A stretch of DNA of 64,000 bases from Flavisolibacter ginsengisoli DSM 18119 (lineage in GTDB: Bacteria > Bacteroidota > Bacteroidia > Chitinophagales > Chitinophagaceae): positions 124,001-188,000 of the forward strand of contig NZ_FQUU01000009.1 of NCBI RefSeq assembly GCF_900129295.1. The letters run 5' to 3'. The stretch's first letter is position 1, and the number at the start of each line of letters is the position of its first letter. This document shows, piece after piece, positions 25,345 through 35,588 of the stretch. A program made the position numbers and the translations under genes. A model generated the notes under the pieces. The model was not told the origin of the DNA. It did no database searches and was given only the letters and a program-made list of their open reading frames with translations.

Positions 25345-28300
25345 TTACCCCTTTTTTAAGACGATGACCTTCAATGGGTTGTCATTAACCTCTATTTCAG
25401 TGCCCTCATCAATGTTTGATGTTAACTCTAGCTTATCTGCCAGAATTTCCGCGCAAATATAGTCATTATACTTAGCTAAAGATGAAGAGATACCATTATT
25501 GGCAGCTACTTTTACCTCGATCCTGTCCGTAACATCAAAGCCACTATCCTTCCTTATTTTTTGAATCCGGTTCACGAATTCACGGGCATCTCCTTCCTGT
25601 ATTAATTCAGGTGTGATATTTATATCTAATGCAACCGTTAGTGGTCCTTTACTTGCTACTGTCCAGCCGGGAATATCTTCACTGCTAATCTCTACCTCAC
25701 TTAATGCCAGGTCAACGAACTCATCATTGCCTACAGGGATTGAATATCTGCCTTCTTTTTCAAATAAAGAAATTTCATGCTGGGAAAAATTTGAAAGAGC
25801 AGTATTTACAGCTTTCATCAGGGGGCCAAGCTTCTTTCCTAAGGCTCCAAAATTGGGCTTGATCTTCTTTTTAATGAACCCTTCCGTATCAGATAGATAT
25901 TCCAGTTCTTTTATATTCACTTCCGCTGTAATAAGATCTTCTACCTTGTGCAATTGTTGTTCCATCAAAGGGTTCAACACAGGTATCAGTGCTTTTTGAA
26001 GCGGCTGGCGCACCTTGATATTCGCTTTTTTACGCAGGGACAATATCAATGAAGAAGCATCCTGGGCGAGTCCCATCCTTTCCTCCAGTAGTATATCAAT
26101 ATATTCTTCTTTAGGAGTTGGGAACAGGATATGATGCACAGATTCTTCTTTATGCTTTTGGGTCACTGCATTCAGGTTAATGAACAGCTCATCACTGAAG
26201 AAAGGAGAAATGGGGGCCATCAGGCGCACCACTGTTTCCAGGCATTCATACAGTGTCTGGTAGGCCGCTATTTTATCCTGCTCATACTCCCCTTTCCAGA
26301 ACCGGCGGCGGCAAAGCCTTACGTACCAGTTGCTGAGGTGTTCATCCACAAAATCTTCTATTAAACGACCTGCCTGTGTAGGTTCATAGTCATTAAAGGC
26401 AGCAGTCACTTTTTTGATCAGTGTCTGCAGCGAGGAAAGGATCCACCTGTCTATTTCAGGCCTTTCTTCCAATGGAATATAGGCCTCCTTAAAGCTAAAC
26501 CTATCCACATTGGCATACAGCGCAAAGAACTGGTAGGTATTATATAAGGTACCAAAGAATTTACGCTGCACCTCCTTTATACCTTCCAGGTCAAACTTCA
26601 GGTTATCCCATGGTGAAGCATTGGTGATCAGGTACCACCTGGTAGCGTCGGCTCCAAATTTTTCAATAGTTTGAAATGGATCAACAACGTTTCCCAGTCG
26701 TTTGCTCATCTTATTGCCATTCTTATCCAGTACCAGCCCATTGGAAACGCAGGTTTTATAAGCCACGCTGTCAAAAAGCATCACACCAAGCGCATGGAGG
26801 GTATAAAACCAGCCACGGGTTTGGTCCACACCCTCGGCTATAAAGTCGGCAGGGAAATTTTCTTGGAATATTTCTTTATTCTCAAAGGGGAAATGCCATT
26901 GGGCATAAGGCATTGCACCACTGTCAAACCATACGTCAATTAGGTCGGGCTCCCTTTTCATAGGTTTGCCTGATTCAGATACCAGGATCACCTCATCCAC
27001 ATATGGCTTGTGCAGGTCCAGGATGCCGTCATGCAGGTAATGTGTATTAACATCACCCCCTAGAACCTGGCTGGCCTTTTTAATCTCGGCATTCAGTTCC
27101 TCAATAGATCCAATGCATTTCTCCTCAGATCCATCCTCTGTTCTCCATATTGGCAATGGCGTACCCCAATAACGGCTGCGGCTCAGGTTCCAATCCACCA
27201 TGTTCTCTAACCAGTTACCAAAACGCCCTGTACCTGTAGATTCAGGTTTCCAGTTGATGGTCTTATTCAGCTCCACCATTCTTTCCCGCTTTGCAGTAGT
27301 CTTAATGAACCATGCATCCAGCGGGTAATACACTACCGGTTTGTCCGTTCTCCAGCAATGGGGATAGCTGTGCTCGTATTTTTCCACCTTAAAGGCGCGG
27401 TTCTCTTTCTTCAGTTTAACAGAGATGTCTACGTTGACATCCACGTAATCGGGCTCGTTCTTATAATCCTTGATAAAACGGCGGGAAAACTCTCCCAGTC
27501 CATCTACGAACTTCCCTTCCCTGTCCACCAGAGTGAGTATCCCTATATTATATTTCTTACCAACCTTATAGTCATCCGCGCCAAAGGCAGGAGCTGTGTG
27601 AACGATACCTGTACCATCTTCCGTGGTCACAAAATCGCCTAACAATACCCTGAACGGCTGGGCATCTGGCGTGATGGCCTGTATAGCTTCCAGCGAGTTA
27701 GCCTCATATGGCAGCAAGCGCTCATATTCCAGGCCTTCAAGTTCTTTTCCTTTAAATTCTGTAAGGATCTTCCAGGGAAGTAGCTTTTGATCCGGTGAAT
27801 ATTCTTCAAGATCTCCATTCTCCCCTTCTGGCTTAAAATACCTGTTGACAAGTGATTTAGCCAGTACTACATTCACGGGTAAGTGAGTATAAGGGTTGAA
27901 AGTTTTTACTAATACATAGTCTATGTTAGGGCCTACGGTAAGCCCCAGGTTGGAAGGAAGCGTCCAGGGAGTTGTGGTCCACGCCAGGAAAAATACCTCG
28001 TCATCTCCTGCAGCATCAAATAAAAATTGTGACCTGCCTGATTTAACAGCCTTAAACATGGCTACGGCACTGGTGTCCTTTACATTACGGTATGTTCCGG
28101 GCTGATTCAACTCATGTGAGCTCAAACCGGTACCGGCAGCCGGTGAATAAGGCTGAATGGAAACACTTTTATACAGCAGGCCTTTGTTGTAAAGCTCTTT
28201 CAGGCACCACCACAGTGTTTCTATATATTCATTAGTAAAGGTCACATAGGGATGTTCAAGGTCAACCCAATAACCCATTTTGGTGGTCAGGTCATCCCAT

Positions 28301-28695
28301 TTGTCCTTATAACGCAAAACCGCCTCCCGGCACTTTTGATTGTACTCGGCCACCGATATTTTTTTGCCAATATCTTCCTTGGTAATACCCAATTCCTTCT
28401 CCACACCCAGCTCAATAGGCAATCCATGGGTATCCCATCCGCCCTTGCGCTGCACTTTATATCCCTGCATGGTCTTATACCGGCAGACAAGATCTTTCAA
28501 TGTCCTGGATATAACATGGTGAATTCCAGGCATACCATTGGCGCTGGGCGGTCCTTCGTAAAAAACAAAAGGCTCAGCACCTTCTCTTACTTCTATACTT
28601 TTTTTAAAGGCATTTTCCCTTTCCCACCGCTGCAAAACCTCTTTTTCAATGGCAGGTAAATTCAGATGTTTAAACTCTTTATATCGATTGGCCAT
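25345..28695 (-). CDS. ileS: Isoleucine--tRNA ligase
   Basis: A 1116-residue class I synthetase charging tRNA-Ile. The HIGH motif appears as NGMPGIHHVISR (about residue 50), the KMSKS motif as NKMSKRLGN (about residue 690), and the editing domain contains TTPWTLPSNLGL and EDGTGIVHTAPAFG. The length and tail resemble the long, eukaryote-like type 2 IleS rather than the 940-residue E. coli type; type 2 enzymes are known to tolerate mupirocin (family knowledge, not tested). The ATG at 28695 is preferred over 28794, since a consensus promoter lies between them. Confidence 0.96.
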   Translation of the reverse strand: MANRYKEFKHLNLPAIEKEVLQRWERENAFKKSIEVREGAEPFVFYEGPPSANGMPGIHHVISRTLKDLVCRYKTMQGYKVQRKGGWDTHGLPIELGVEKELGITKEDIGKKISVAEYNQKCREAVLRYKDKWDDLTTKMGYWVDLEHPYVTFTNEYIETLWWCLKELYNKGLLYKSVSIQPYSPAAGTGLSSHELNQPGTYRNVKDTSAVAMFKAVKSGRSQFLFDAAGDDEVFFLAWTTTPWTLPSNLGLTVGPNIDYVLVKTFNPYTHLPVNVVLAKSLVNRYFKPEGENGDLEEYSPDQKLLPWKILTEFKGKELEGLEYERLLPYEANSLEAIQAITPDAQPFRVLLGDFVTTEDGTGIVHTAPAFGADDYKVGKKYNIGILTLVDREGKFVDGLGEFSRRFIKDYKNEPDYVDVNVDISVKLKKENRAFKVEKYEHSYPHCWRTDKPVVYYPLDAWFIKTTAKRERMVELNKTINWKPESTGTGRFGNWLENMVDWNLSRSRYWGTPLPIWRTEDGSEEKCIGSIEELNAEIKKASQVLGGDVNTHYLHDGILDLHKPYVDEVILVSESGKPMKREPDLIDVWFDSGAMPYAQWHFPFENKEIFQENFPADFIAEGVDQTRGWFYTLHALGVMLFDSVAYKTCVSNGLVLDKNGNKMSKRLGNVVDPFQTIEKFGADATRWYLITNASPWDNLKFDLEGIKEVQRKFFGTLYNTYQFFALYANVDRFSFKEAYIPLEERPEIDRWILSSLQTLIKKVTAAFNDYEPTQAGRLIEDFVDEHLSNWYVRLCRRRFWKGEYEQDKIAAYQTLYECLETVVRLMAPISPFFSDELFINLNAVTQKHKEESVHHILFPTPKEEYIDILLEERMGLAQDASSLILSLRKKANIKVRQPLQKALIPVLNPLMEQQLHKVEDLITAEVNIKELEYLSDTEGFIKKKIKPNFGALGKKLGPLMKAVNTALSNFSQHEISLFEKEGRYSIPVGNDEFVDLALSEVEISSEDIPGWTVASKGPLTVALDINITPELIQEGDAREFVNRIQKIRKDSGFDVTDRIEVKVAANNGISSSLAKYNDYICAEILADKLELTSNIDEGTEIEVNDNPLKVIVLKKG

Positions 28696-28729
28696 AAGGG
28701 GGCTTCTAAACTTGATTTGAAAATGGCTG

Positions 28730-28762
28730 CAAAGGTATGAAAATATAGCCCTTAAGGGCAAA
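28730..28762 (-). promoter_or_regulatory. ileS promoter (TTTG -33, TACCTTTG -7)
   Basis: On the minus strand TTTG (28759-28762) and TACCTTTG (28730-28737) are 21 bp apart, an ideal Bacteroidota promoter. The leader to the ATG at 28695 would be about 31 bases. Confidence 0.7.
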
Positions 28763-28937
28763 ACCCAATCGTTAGTGTTTATCGAAGCTTTCAATTATTA
28801 CCAGGCCTGTAACCTGGAGCAAATCCTGGTGTTTCTTTGTATTTGACCTTGAGTTTTCCTCCATTCGTAACTGCTTTTCCCGATTCCGGTACCCATAAAA
28901 CAGACTTCCACGTCTCTTTGCAGCAAATTGGTCAACT

Positions 28938-31403
28938 GTGAGGCATTTCTTTCTTGTTTTTTTACTGTTTACAGGCTTAGTGGGATTCACTAAAACAGAT
29001 AGCTTATTGGTTTACAATCATTTGTCTTCCATACCCGAATTACCTACCGGTATTATTTCCGGGCTGGTGACAACTGCCGACCATCAGCCGGCAGCCTTTG
29101 TAACCATTTCTGTAAAGGGCGCCAATAAATTCACTACTACGGATGAGCAGGGACGTTTTCAATTGAGTGTCAGGGAAGGTTTGCACACCCTGGAGATTTC
29201 GCTCATTGGACAATTAACCCAGGAAAAGGTAGTGGAAGTAAAGAAAGACCAGACCACCTTCCTCCAGGTCTCACTAGTTCAAAATGCCAAACAACTGGAA
29301 TTTGTTACCATCACGGCTCAAAGAACCCTGAATGAAAAACTAACGACCATAGGAAAACTCCCGGTGCAGGCCCGAGATCTGCCCCAAGCCATTTTAGTCC
29401 TTGATAAGAACATTCTTGAAAAGCAACAGGTGCTAACCATGAGTGATGCTTTGCAAAATATGAATGGAGTCTATATTATGGGAACTACCGGGGGGTTTCA
29501 GGAAGAAATTGCAGCAAGGGGTTATGCTTTTGGGAGCAGCAATACTTTTAAGAATGGTGCAAGGTTCAATAATGGCATCAAACCCGAGCTGAGTGCCGTG
29601 GAGAAAATGGAGGTACTAAAAGGTGGCAATGCCATTCTTTATGGAAATGTTGGCGCAGGTGGCATTTTAAATATTGTGACCAAGAAACCAAAATTCGAAA
29701 AAGGGGGAGAGATTTCCTTCCGTGCCGGTAGTTATGCTTTTTACAAACCCTCAATAGATATCTACGGGCCTGTAAATAATGGTGGACATGTCGCTTACAG
29801 GGTTAACGCCAGTTATGAGAATGCAGGTAGTTTTCGTAAAGGGGTAAAGTCAGATAGGATCTATATAAATCCCTCTATATCATACAAAGCAGGTGAAAAC
29901 ACAGAGGTCATCCTTGAAGGTGATTATTTAAAAGACCAACGCACACCGGATTATGGCACAGGCGCAATCAATTACGTAGTGGCAGCCATTCCACGTGACA
30001 GGTTTTTAAATGTTCCCTGGGCATATAACAATTCAACTCAGAAAACTGCAACAGGTACAGTTACGCATCGTATCAGCAATGTACTTGGTTTGCGGGGTGT
30101 AGTTTCTTTCCAGCAATACAAGAATGAACTGTTCAGCGCCAACAGGCCCAACGCTTCTGGTGCAATGGTAACTGCTGATGGCACCTGGACAAGGGGTCTT
30201 CAAAAAACAAGAACTGCTGAAAACTATTATTTCAGTTCCCTTGACCTGAATGCCAAATTGAAGACAGGTAATATTCAACATACTGTGCTTGCAGGAGCAG
30301 ATGCCGATAGGTATAGAACGATCGCTACTACATTTAAGACCTATGCTAATCCAACTACCAGTAATAAGAATATCTACGACACGATCAACATATTTGATCC
30401 TTCCGGTTTCAATAAAAGAGGTGATATTCCCTTACTGCCAGAAGAGCGGATCACCACCTCGCCTATTTTGCGTTATGGCTTATATGCACAAGACCTTGTT
30501 TCCTTGTTTGACAACCTGAAAGTATTAGCTGGAGTACGCTACACCTACCAATTGAATCAAACTGCAACAGTGGATACCCTTTCAAAGAACACCAGGGGTA
30601 GAATAGCTTCCTTTTCCAATGATGCTTTCAGTCCAAAATTCGGCATTGTGTATCAGCCTTCTAAAGCCACCTCCTTATTTGCCAGCTATACCAATTCATT
30701 TGCTGTCAACAGCGGAGTGGATATATACAACAATGCCCTTTCACCTTCTATCATTGACCAATTTGAAGCAGGCATTAAGAATGATCTATTTAAAGGCGCC
30801 TTATCGCTCAATTTCACTGCCTACAGGATCGTCAACAGCAATTTTGCGCAGACCGCATTATTCCTGGCAGATGGCACCACTGCCAATAACAATAGCAATA
30901 TAAAAGAACTATCCGGTGAAACCACCAGCAAGGGCATTGAGCTTGACATTCAAACAAGACCTGTAAACGGATTTAAAATCCTGGCCGGCTACAGCTATAA
31001 TGACATGCGTTACACGGGAGTGAACGGCAATTCTGTAAATGGTAATAAAAAAGGTGACCGCCTGAGGTACAATCCTGCACATACGGCCAATGCCAGTGTG
31101 TATTATACTTTTTCAAAAGAATCACCATTAAATGGAGTTTATATTGGAGCAGGTGCTTTTTATATAGGTGACAGGCTGGCCGGTAGAAATCCTACCAATA
31201 GTCCTGGCAATACCTATAAGCTGATGCCTTTACCTGATTATATTACCGCGGATATCCATGCAGGCTACTCTCATAAAAATTTAAGCCTGAGGGTTAAGCT
31301 ATCCAACCTGTTTGACCAGTTGAGCTATAATGCGCATGATGATAACAGTGTCAATCCCATTGCACCAAGACAGTTTGCAGCAACTGCAGCTTACAAGTTT
31401 TGA
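28938..31403 (+). CDS. TonB-dependent siderophore receptor
   Basis: An 821-residue outer-membrane receptor. A GTG start gives the signal peptide MRHFFLVFLLFTGLVGF. A carboxypeptidase-regulatory-like beta domain follows (GIISGLVTTADHQPAAFVTISVKG, about residues 38-110), then the plug (LPQAILVLDKNILEKQQ, GNAILYGNVGAGGILNIVTKKPKFE about residue 230) and a 22-strand barrel ending in aromatic YKF (FAATAAYKF). The plug motifs place it in the FhuA/FpvA-like siderophore group. The ligand is not evident and no TonB or transport genes are adjacent. Confidence 0.93.
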   Translation: MRHFFLVFLLFTGLVGFTKTDSLLVYNHLSSIPELPTGIISGLVTTADHQPAAFVTISVKGANKFTTTDEQGRFQLSVREGLHTLEISLIGQLTQEKVVEVKKDQTTFLQVSLVQNAKQLEFVTITAQRTLNEKLTTIGKLPVQARDLPQAILVLDKNILEKQQVLTMSDALQNMNGVYIMGTTGGFQEEIAARGYAFGSSNTFKNGARFNNGIKPELSAVEKMEVLKGGNAILYGNVGAGGILNIVTKKPKFEKGGEISFRAGSYAFYKPSIDIYGPVNNGGHVAYRVNASYENAGSFRKGVKSDRIYINPSISYKAGENTEVILEGDYLKDQRTPDYGTGAINYVVAAIPRDRFLNVPWAYNNSTQKTATGTVTHRISNVLGLRGVVSFQQYKNELFSANRPNASGAMVTADGTWTRGLQKTRTAENYYFSSLDLNAKLKTGNIQHTVLAGADADRYRTIATTFKTYANPTTSNKNIYDTINIFDPSGFNKRGDIPLLPEERITTSPILRYGLYAQDLVSLFDNLKVLAGVRYTYQLNQTATVDTLSKNTRGRIASFSNDAFSPKFGIVYQPSKATSLFASYTNSFAVNSGVDIYNNALSPSIIDQFEAGIKNDLFKGALSLNFTAYRIVNSNFAQTALFLADGTTANNNSNIKELSGETTSKGIELDIQTRPVNGFKILAGYSYNDMRYTGVNGNSVNGNKKGDRLRYNPAHTANASVYYTFSKESPLNGVYIGAGAFYIGDRLAGRNPTNSPGNTYKLMPLPDYITADIHAGYSHKNLSLRVKLSNLFDQLSYNAHDDNSVNPIAPRQFAATAAYKF

Positions 31404-31940
31404 AAAGGTTGTAGGTAGCGCATTGTATTATGCCTTTAACTGGTTGTTCTAAAGAAATAATAACTTAAGAAAGTAGCCTGCAGGCTGGATCCCTTTCTCA
31501 TTAGAAAGGCCTTGTCCTATGGCAAGGCTTTCCATTTCTACCCCAGGGTTACAATTACCTTATCCCAAGCTTTTTCCATACATAAGCCATAGATGTCCCG
31601 TGGATATCCCGACTCTATAAGAGTCGGCTTATCGTCGGCTTATCCTCGGGATATCCTCGGGATATCTTCGGGACATCCCGGAGGTTGGCAGGGTGTACCA
31701 TAGGTGTAAATTGGGAGCCATCGCAGGGTGAGGATGTTTTAAACCTATACTTTGTTGGGATGACCATTAAATGGTTTTGGCAGCGTCAATTCTATCGGCT
31801 GGGTGGGAGTTGAGGGAGGGAATATTCTATATGTTTAATCGAGATTGTTTTGATAATGCTTTTAAAGAATAAGGGATTAAAAAATATTATATTAGTAAGT
31901 TGAGAAGAGTTGTACATAAGTATAGAAAGTAATAACCAAA
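31404..31940. other. Non-coding stretch of 537 bp with a palindromic repeat array
   Basis: No gene is supported. It contains the inverted 11-bp repeat array at 31592-31680. The first 100 bp after the receptor gene include CCTTTCTCATTAGAAAGG (31491-31508), a 7-bp stem without a clear T run. The last 150 bp are AT-rich and should hold the promoter of the serine hydrolase gene, but no TAnnTTTG match at a good distance was seen. Confidence 0.6.
31592..31680. repeat. Inverted repeat array with 11-bp period
   Basis: The right arm (31621-31676) is five units: GAGTCGGCTTAT, CGTCGGCTTAT, CCTCGGGATAT, CCTCGGGATAT and CTTCGGGACAT. The left arm (31592-31615), read on the minus strand, is two units: GAGTCGGGATAT and CCACGGGACAT. 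The arms face each other across TATAA. The outer units pair (GATGTCCCG with CGGGACATC), so a long hairpin with an unpaired side bulge can form. It looks like an expanded mobile or REP-type intergenic element. Confidence 0.75.
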
Positions 31941-33509
31941 ATGAGCATATTTAAAATCAAACCAGTCTTACTGCTTTTTGCCTGCTTCGCCTTGTTCACC
32001 AATTCAACTTTTGCCCAGGTCTCCTCTGCTGAATTGGACGCCCTGGTTCAGAAAGCCATGGAGAAATTTAATGTTGCCGGAGTGGCAGTGGCCATCGTAA
32101 AGGACGGGAAAATCGTTCATGAAAAAGGTTATGGAGTGCGTTCCATTTCAACAAAGGAACCCGTAAACGAGCATACGAACTTCCAGATAGCATCCAACAG
32201 TAAGGCATTCACAACAGCTGCCCTTTCCATATTGGTGGATGAAGGCAAGCTAAATTGGAAAGACAAGGTGAGAACCTACCTGCCGGAGTTTAAAATGTAT
32301 AATGATTATGTAACCGAGAATTTTTTAGTAGAAGATCTTTTGTGCCATAGAAGCGGCCTTGGTTTAGGTGCTGGTGATTTGATGGATTTTCCGGATGGAA
32401 CCGACTTTACAATTAAGGACAAGCTTACTGCATTTCAATACTTTAAACCAAAATCCGCATTCAGAACACAATTTGATTATGACAACCAATTGTATGTTAT
32501 TGCCGGTGAATTAATTGCAAGAATAAGTGGAATGACCTGGGAAAAATTTATTCAATCCAGGATCCTTGATCCTTTGCAAATGACCAATTCGTTTTCATCG
32601 CAGGATGCTATTAAAGACAAGGACAATCTTGCTTTACCTCATTCAACTGAAACCGGCACCATAAGGACCATTGCTATGTTTCGCGATCAGATCAATGGGG
32701 CAGCAGGTGGGATACTTTCGAATGTTGACGATATGAGCAAATGGATGATCGTGCAGCTAAACAAGGGCAAATATGGACCGGGCCAGGACAAGCAATTATT
32801 TAGCGAAAAAAGGCAGAGAGAAATGTGGACCATTCATACTATAACTGGTATTAATCCCAATCCGCGTTACAACCAGCATTTTGGTGGCTATGGATTAGGA
32901 TGGGGCCTTGGCGATATCAAGGGCAACCTGATAGCATCACACACAGGTGGGCTCCCGGGCATGCTGACAAGCGTTGCCCTTATTCCCGATTTGAAATTGG
33001 GAGTTGTTATATTAACCAATACGGAAAGTGGTGGCGGTTATTTGTTTGGCGCCTTGCAGCAAACAATCATTGATAGTTACTTAGGACTTGATGACAATAA
33101 CTGGATAGACAAATACAGCAAGTTTATGCAGACGAAGGGTAACAGTGCAGATTCAGTGGTAAAAAGCGTATGGCAAACAGTGGCAGCTGCCAAAAATATA
33201 AAGATCAATGCAACGGATTATACAGGCATATATGAAGACAAATGGTTTGGAAAGGTAGAAGTCTTTCTGAAAGGAAACCAGCTTTGGTTCAAAGCACTAC
33301 GGTCACCCAGGTTGAATGGGCCTATGAGTTATTATAAGGCTAATACATTTGCCATAAAATGGGAATACCAGGATATGAACTGCGATGCTTTTGCAATGTT
33401 CAGCCTTGATGAAAATGGGAAGGCAGAAAGCATAAAGCTGAAAGGTATCTCACCAAACATAGACTTCAGTTTTGATTTTCAGGATTTAGACCTTCAACGA
33501 ATACAGTAA
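31941..33509 (+). CDS. Serine hydrolase of the beta-lactamase (class C/PBP) fold, secreted
   Basis: A 522-residue exported enzyme with signal peptide ending TNSTFAQ. The active-site motifs of the beta-lactamase family (class C-like) are present: SNSK (SxxK, about residue 87), YDN (YxN, about residue 177) and HTGG (about residue 331, the KTG equivalent). A C-terminal domain of about 100 residues (TDYTGIYEDKWFGKVEVFLKGNQLWF) resembles DUF3471. Such proteins are mostly esterases or peptidases acting on D-amino acid peptides; true beta-lactamase activity is uncertain. Confidence 0.88.
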   Translation: MSIFKIKPVLLLFACFALFTNSTFAQVSSAELDALVQKAMEKFNVAGVAVAIVKDGKIVHEKGYGVRSISTKEPVNEHTNFQIASNSKAFTTAALSILVDEGKLNWKDKVRTYLPEFKMYNDYVTENFLVEDLLCHRSGLGLGAGDLMDFPDGTDFTIKDKLTAFQYFKPKSAFRTQFDYDNQLYVIAGELIARISGMTWEKFIQSRILDPLQMTNSFSSQDAIKDKDNLALPHSTETGTIRTIAMFRDQINGAAGGILSNVDDMSKWMIVQLNKGKYGPGQDKQLFSEKRQREMWTIHTITGINPNPRYNQHFGGYGLGWGLGDIKGNLIASHTGGLPGMLTSVALIPDLKLGVVILTNTESGGGYLFGALQQTIIDSYLGLDDNNWIDKYSKFMQTKGNSADSVVKSVWQTVAAAKNIKINATDYTGIYEDKWFGKVEVFLKGNQLWFKALRSPRLNGPMSYYKANTFAIKWEYQDMNCDAFAMFSLDENGKAESIKLKGISPNIDFSFDFQDLDLQRIQ

Positions 33510-33716
33510 TAAAAACTCTTAGCTAAAAGAGAAAGTTTGTGCCAGCAGTTATCACAGGTTGACCATAATGGAATAAATCTGTACCAAAATAATTAAGGTG
33601 CTGATTATAACTGTTAAGCAAATACCCTTATCAAATAATTAAATAAAAAAAAATTTAAATTATCTATAATATTTTCATTCCGTATTATATCTTGACCCAC
33701 TCAAAACTAACTGTTG

Positions 33717-34655
33717 ATGAAGAATATCAAACAAGTATTGCTAATTGCTTTTACTATTTTGTCTTTTGTAGCCTGCAAAAAAGACACCCCTACTGAGAAT
33801 AAACCCCCAATTGTAAATGCAGGTAATGACACTACCTTTCAATTGAGCCATGCACAAGGTGATACTATTCTTTTATCCGGCTCCGCTACAGATGCCGATG
33901 GACAAATAGCCGGTTATACGTGGACCCAGATTTCCGGACCCAATACCGCAAAAATTCATTACCCGGGCGCTGCTTCTACAAACGTTAGCTCAGTTATCGC
34001 AGGGAAATATGTCTTTCAATTAATGGCAACAGACAATAAAGGTGCAACCGGTGTCAAAACGGTAACCATCAACCTTACATTACCACCTGTAGTAACATTA
34101 AATTTACAACCTTCATCCAATCAAACTGAAGTAAGAATAGGTATTGTTGGAGGACAGGATATTTCAGGACAGAATTTTAAGAACATAGCAGCTGTAGCCT
34201 GGACTGTGAATGGCAGCATTGCTTACATTCGAGGCCTTTTTAAATTCGATTTATCTTCTATACCCGCTACTGCCAAAATTCTGACAGCCAAATTATCTCT
34301 TTATTCTGACCCTGCTCCAACAGAAGGAAACCTTGTTGATGCCAATTATGGGAATAACAATGCAATGATTTTACAGCGTGCTGTTACCAACTGGAATGTA
34401 TCAACAGCATCATGGCAATCGCAACCAGCTGGAGATCTAGCCACACAAATCTCAATTCCTCACACCAATCAATCAACTTTAGATCTGATTGATTTGGATG
34501 TAACTGCCCAGGTAAAAAGCATGCAACAATATGGTAATTATGGATTTTTGTTAAAGCTGCAAGACGAAAATATTTATACATCCAGGATTTTCTGCTCAAG
34601 TACGGCCAACGATGCTTCAAAACATCCGAAATTGGTTGTACAATATTCCTATTAG
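33717..34655 (+). CDS. Lipoprotein with PKD/REJ-like and DNRLRE-like domains
   Basis: A 312-residue exported protein. The ATG at 33717 begins a lipoprotein signal with lipobox SFVAC (Cys about residue 20). Residues about 30-120 form a PKD/REJ-like beta sandwich (PPIVNAGNDTTFQLSHAQGD, GSATDADGQIAGYTWTQISGP). The rest (RGLFKFDLSSIPATAKILTAKLSLYSD, then VTNWNVSTASWQSQP) matches the DNRLRE pattern seen in surface proteins of Bacteroidota and others. It is probably a surface binding or adhesion protein; no catalytic motif seen. An in-frame TTG at 33714 is an unlikely start. Confidence 0.78.
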   Translation: MKNIKQVLLIAFTILSFVACKKDTPTENKPPIVNAGNDTTFQLSHAQGDTILLSGSATDADGQIAGYTWTQISGPNTAKIHYPGAASTNVSSVIAGKYVFQLMATDNKGATGVKTVTINLTLPPVVTLNLQPSSNQTEVRIGIVGGQDISGQNFKNIAAVAWTVNGSIAYIRGLFKFDLSSIPATAKILTAKLSLYSDPAPTEGNLVDANYGNNNAMILQRAVTNWNVSTASWQSQPAGDLATQISIPHTNQSTLDLIDLDVTAQVKSMQQYGNYGFLLKLQDENIYTSRIFCSSTANDASKHPKLVVQYSY

Positions 34656-35026
34656 GAGAAGCTTTTGTACATAGTTTTTAATGCTGTTACAATTTTTGAA
34701 AATGTTTGAGGAACCTTTAAATAATTGTTCCTGGATTCTGACATTTGACCTGGTTGCTTAAAGTTATCAGGCGCCTGAAATGACTTAATAATAGGAGGCT
34801 ACCTGTTGTTTGGCTTTAGCATACCGGATGTTACAAGAAGCAGAATTTTATTGATCATTTCGCTATGGACAGGACGTACATTTAAGGTTATTAATTCTTA
34901 ACTTCAGACAAATGTTATCCATCGGCAGCGATCATGCGTAGAGGGTATCTCAATGACCCTTTGCAAATACCTGCTTGCCGGATTTCATTTATAGAAATCC
35001 CTCAATTAGTAACCAATAATTGACGT
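34656..35026. other. Non-coding stretch of 371 bp
   Basis: No gene is supported. A short hairpin GGATTTC/GAAATCC (34980-34986, 34994-35000) lies just upstream of the DUF1801 gene without a T run. No tRNA, terminator or clear promoter box was seen. Confidence 0.5.
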
Positions 35027-35497
35027 ATGCAATCAAAAGCAATAACTGTTGACCAATACATAGAGGAGATTCCCGAAGACCGGAAGCAGGCTGTCACAGA
35101 ATTAAGAAAGGTCATTAAGAAAAATATTCCAAAGGGCTTCCAGGAATGCATGAGTTATGGCATGATAGGTTACGTAGTGCCTCATAGTAAATATCCTGCC
35201 GGCTATCACTGTGATCAAAAATTACCCCTGCCTTTCCTGGCCTTTGCCTCGCAGAAAAATTTCATTGCTGTCTATCACATGGGTATCTATGCGGAGCCCA
35301 GGCTACTAAAATGGTTTACTGAGGCCCACGCCAAAGCATCACCCAAAAAACTTGATATAGGCAAGAGTTGTATGCGGTATAAAAAAGCAGAGGACATTCC
35401 TTATCAACTAATAGGTGAACTGGTTTCTAAAATAACTCCAGATGAATGGATAGAAATGTATGAAAGGAATTATAAAAACCAAAGGAAAAGTAAATAA
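35027..35497 (+). CDS. DUF1801 (YdhG-like) domain protein
   Basis: A 156-residue protein with TVDQYIEEIPEDRKQAVTELRKVI at the N terminus, ECMSYGMIGYVV, and LDIGKSCMRYKKAEDIPYQLIGELV, the conserved layout of DUF1801/YdhG-type proteins (iron-chaperone/frataxin-like fold). The biochemical role is not established. No signal peptide. It stands between two other small accessory genes on the same strand. Confidence 0.85.
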   Translation: MQSKAITVDQYIEEIPEDRKQAVTELRKVIKKNIPKGFQECMSYGMIGYVVPHSKYPAGYHCDQKLPLPFLAFASQKNFIAVYHMGIYAEPRLLKWFTEAHAKASPKKLDIGKSCMRYKKAEDIPYQLIGELVSKITPDEWIEMYERNYKNQRKSK

Positions 35498-35588
35498 CAA
35501 ATTCACCATAGCAAATCATTCGGGAACTATAAAAACCTCCTTTTGGTCATATGAAATGGTATGGATCCCTAACAGGTAATTGCATAAT

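Noticed and set aside
24691-25359. 222-codon frame opposite the Lys/Ala-rich tail of the DksA-like gene
   Set aside because: It is the antisense of the repetitive tail (Ala/Phe/Gly-rich), a usual by-product of such repeats.
31592-31680. CRISPR-like array
   Set aside because: Units are about 11 bp with no unique spacers, and there is an inverted half; this is not the repeat-spacer layout of CRISPR, and no cas genes are present.
31941-33509. True class C beta-lactamase
   Set aside because: The motifs fit the general serine beta-lactamase/PBP-like hydrolase family with a DUF3471-like tail, which is mostly not a resistance enzyme; only the broader name is given.
33510-33716. Terminator after the serine hydrolase gene
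   Set aside because: A stem CTCTT/AAGAG is present near 33517-33531 but is short, A/T-rich and lacks a T run.
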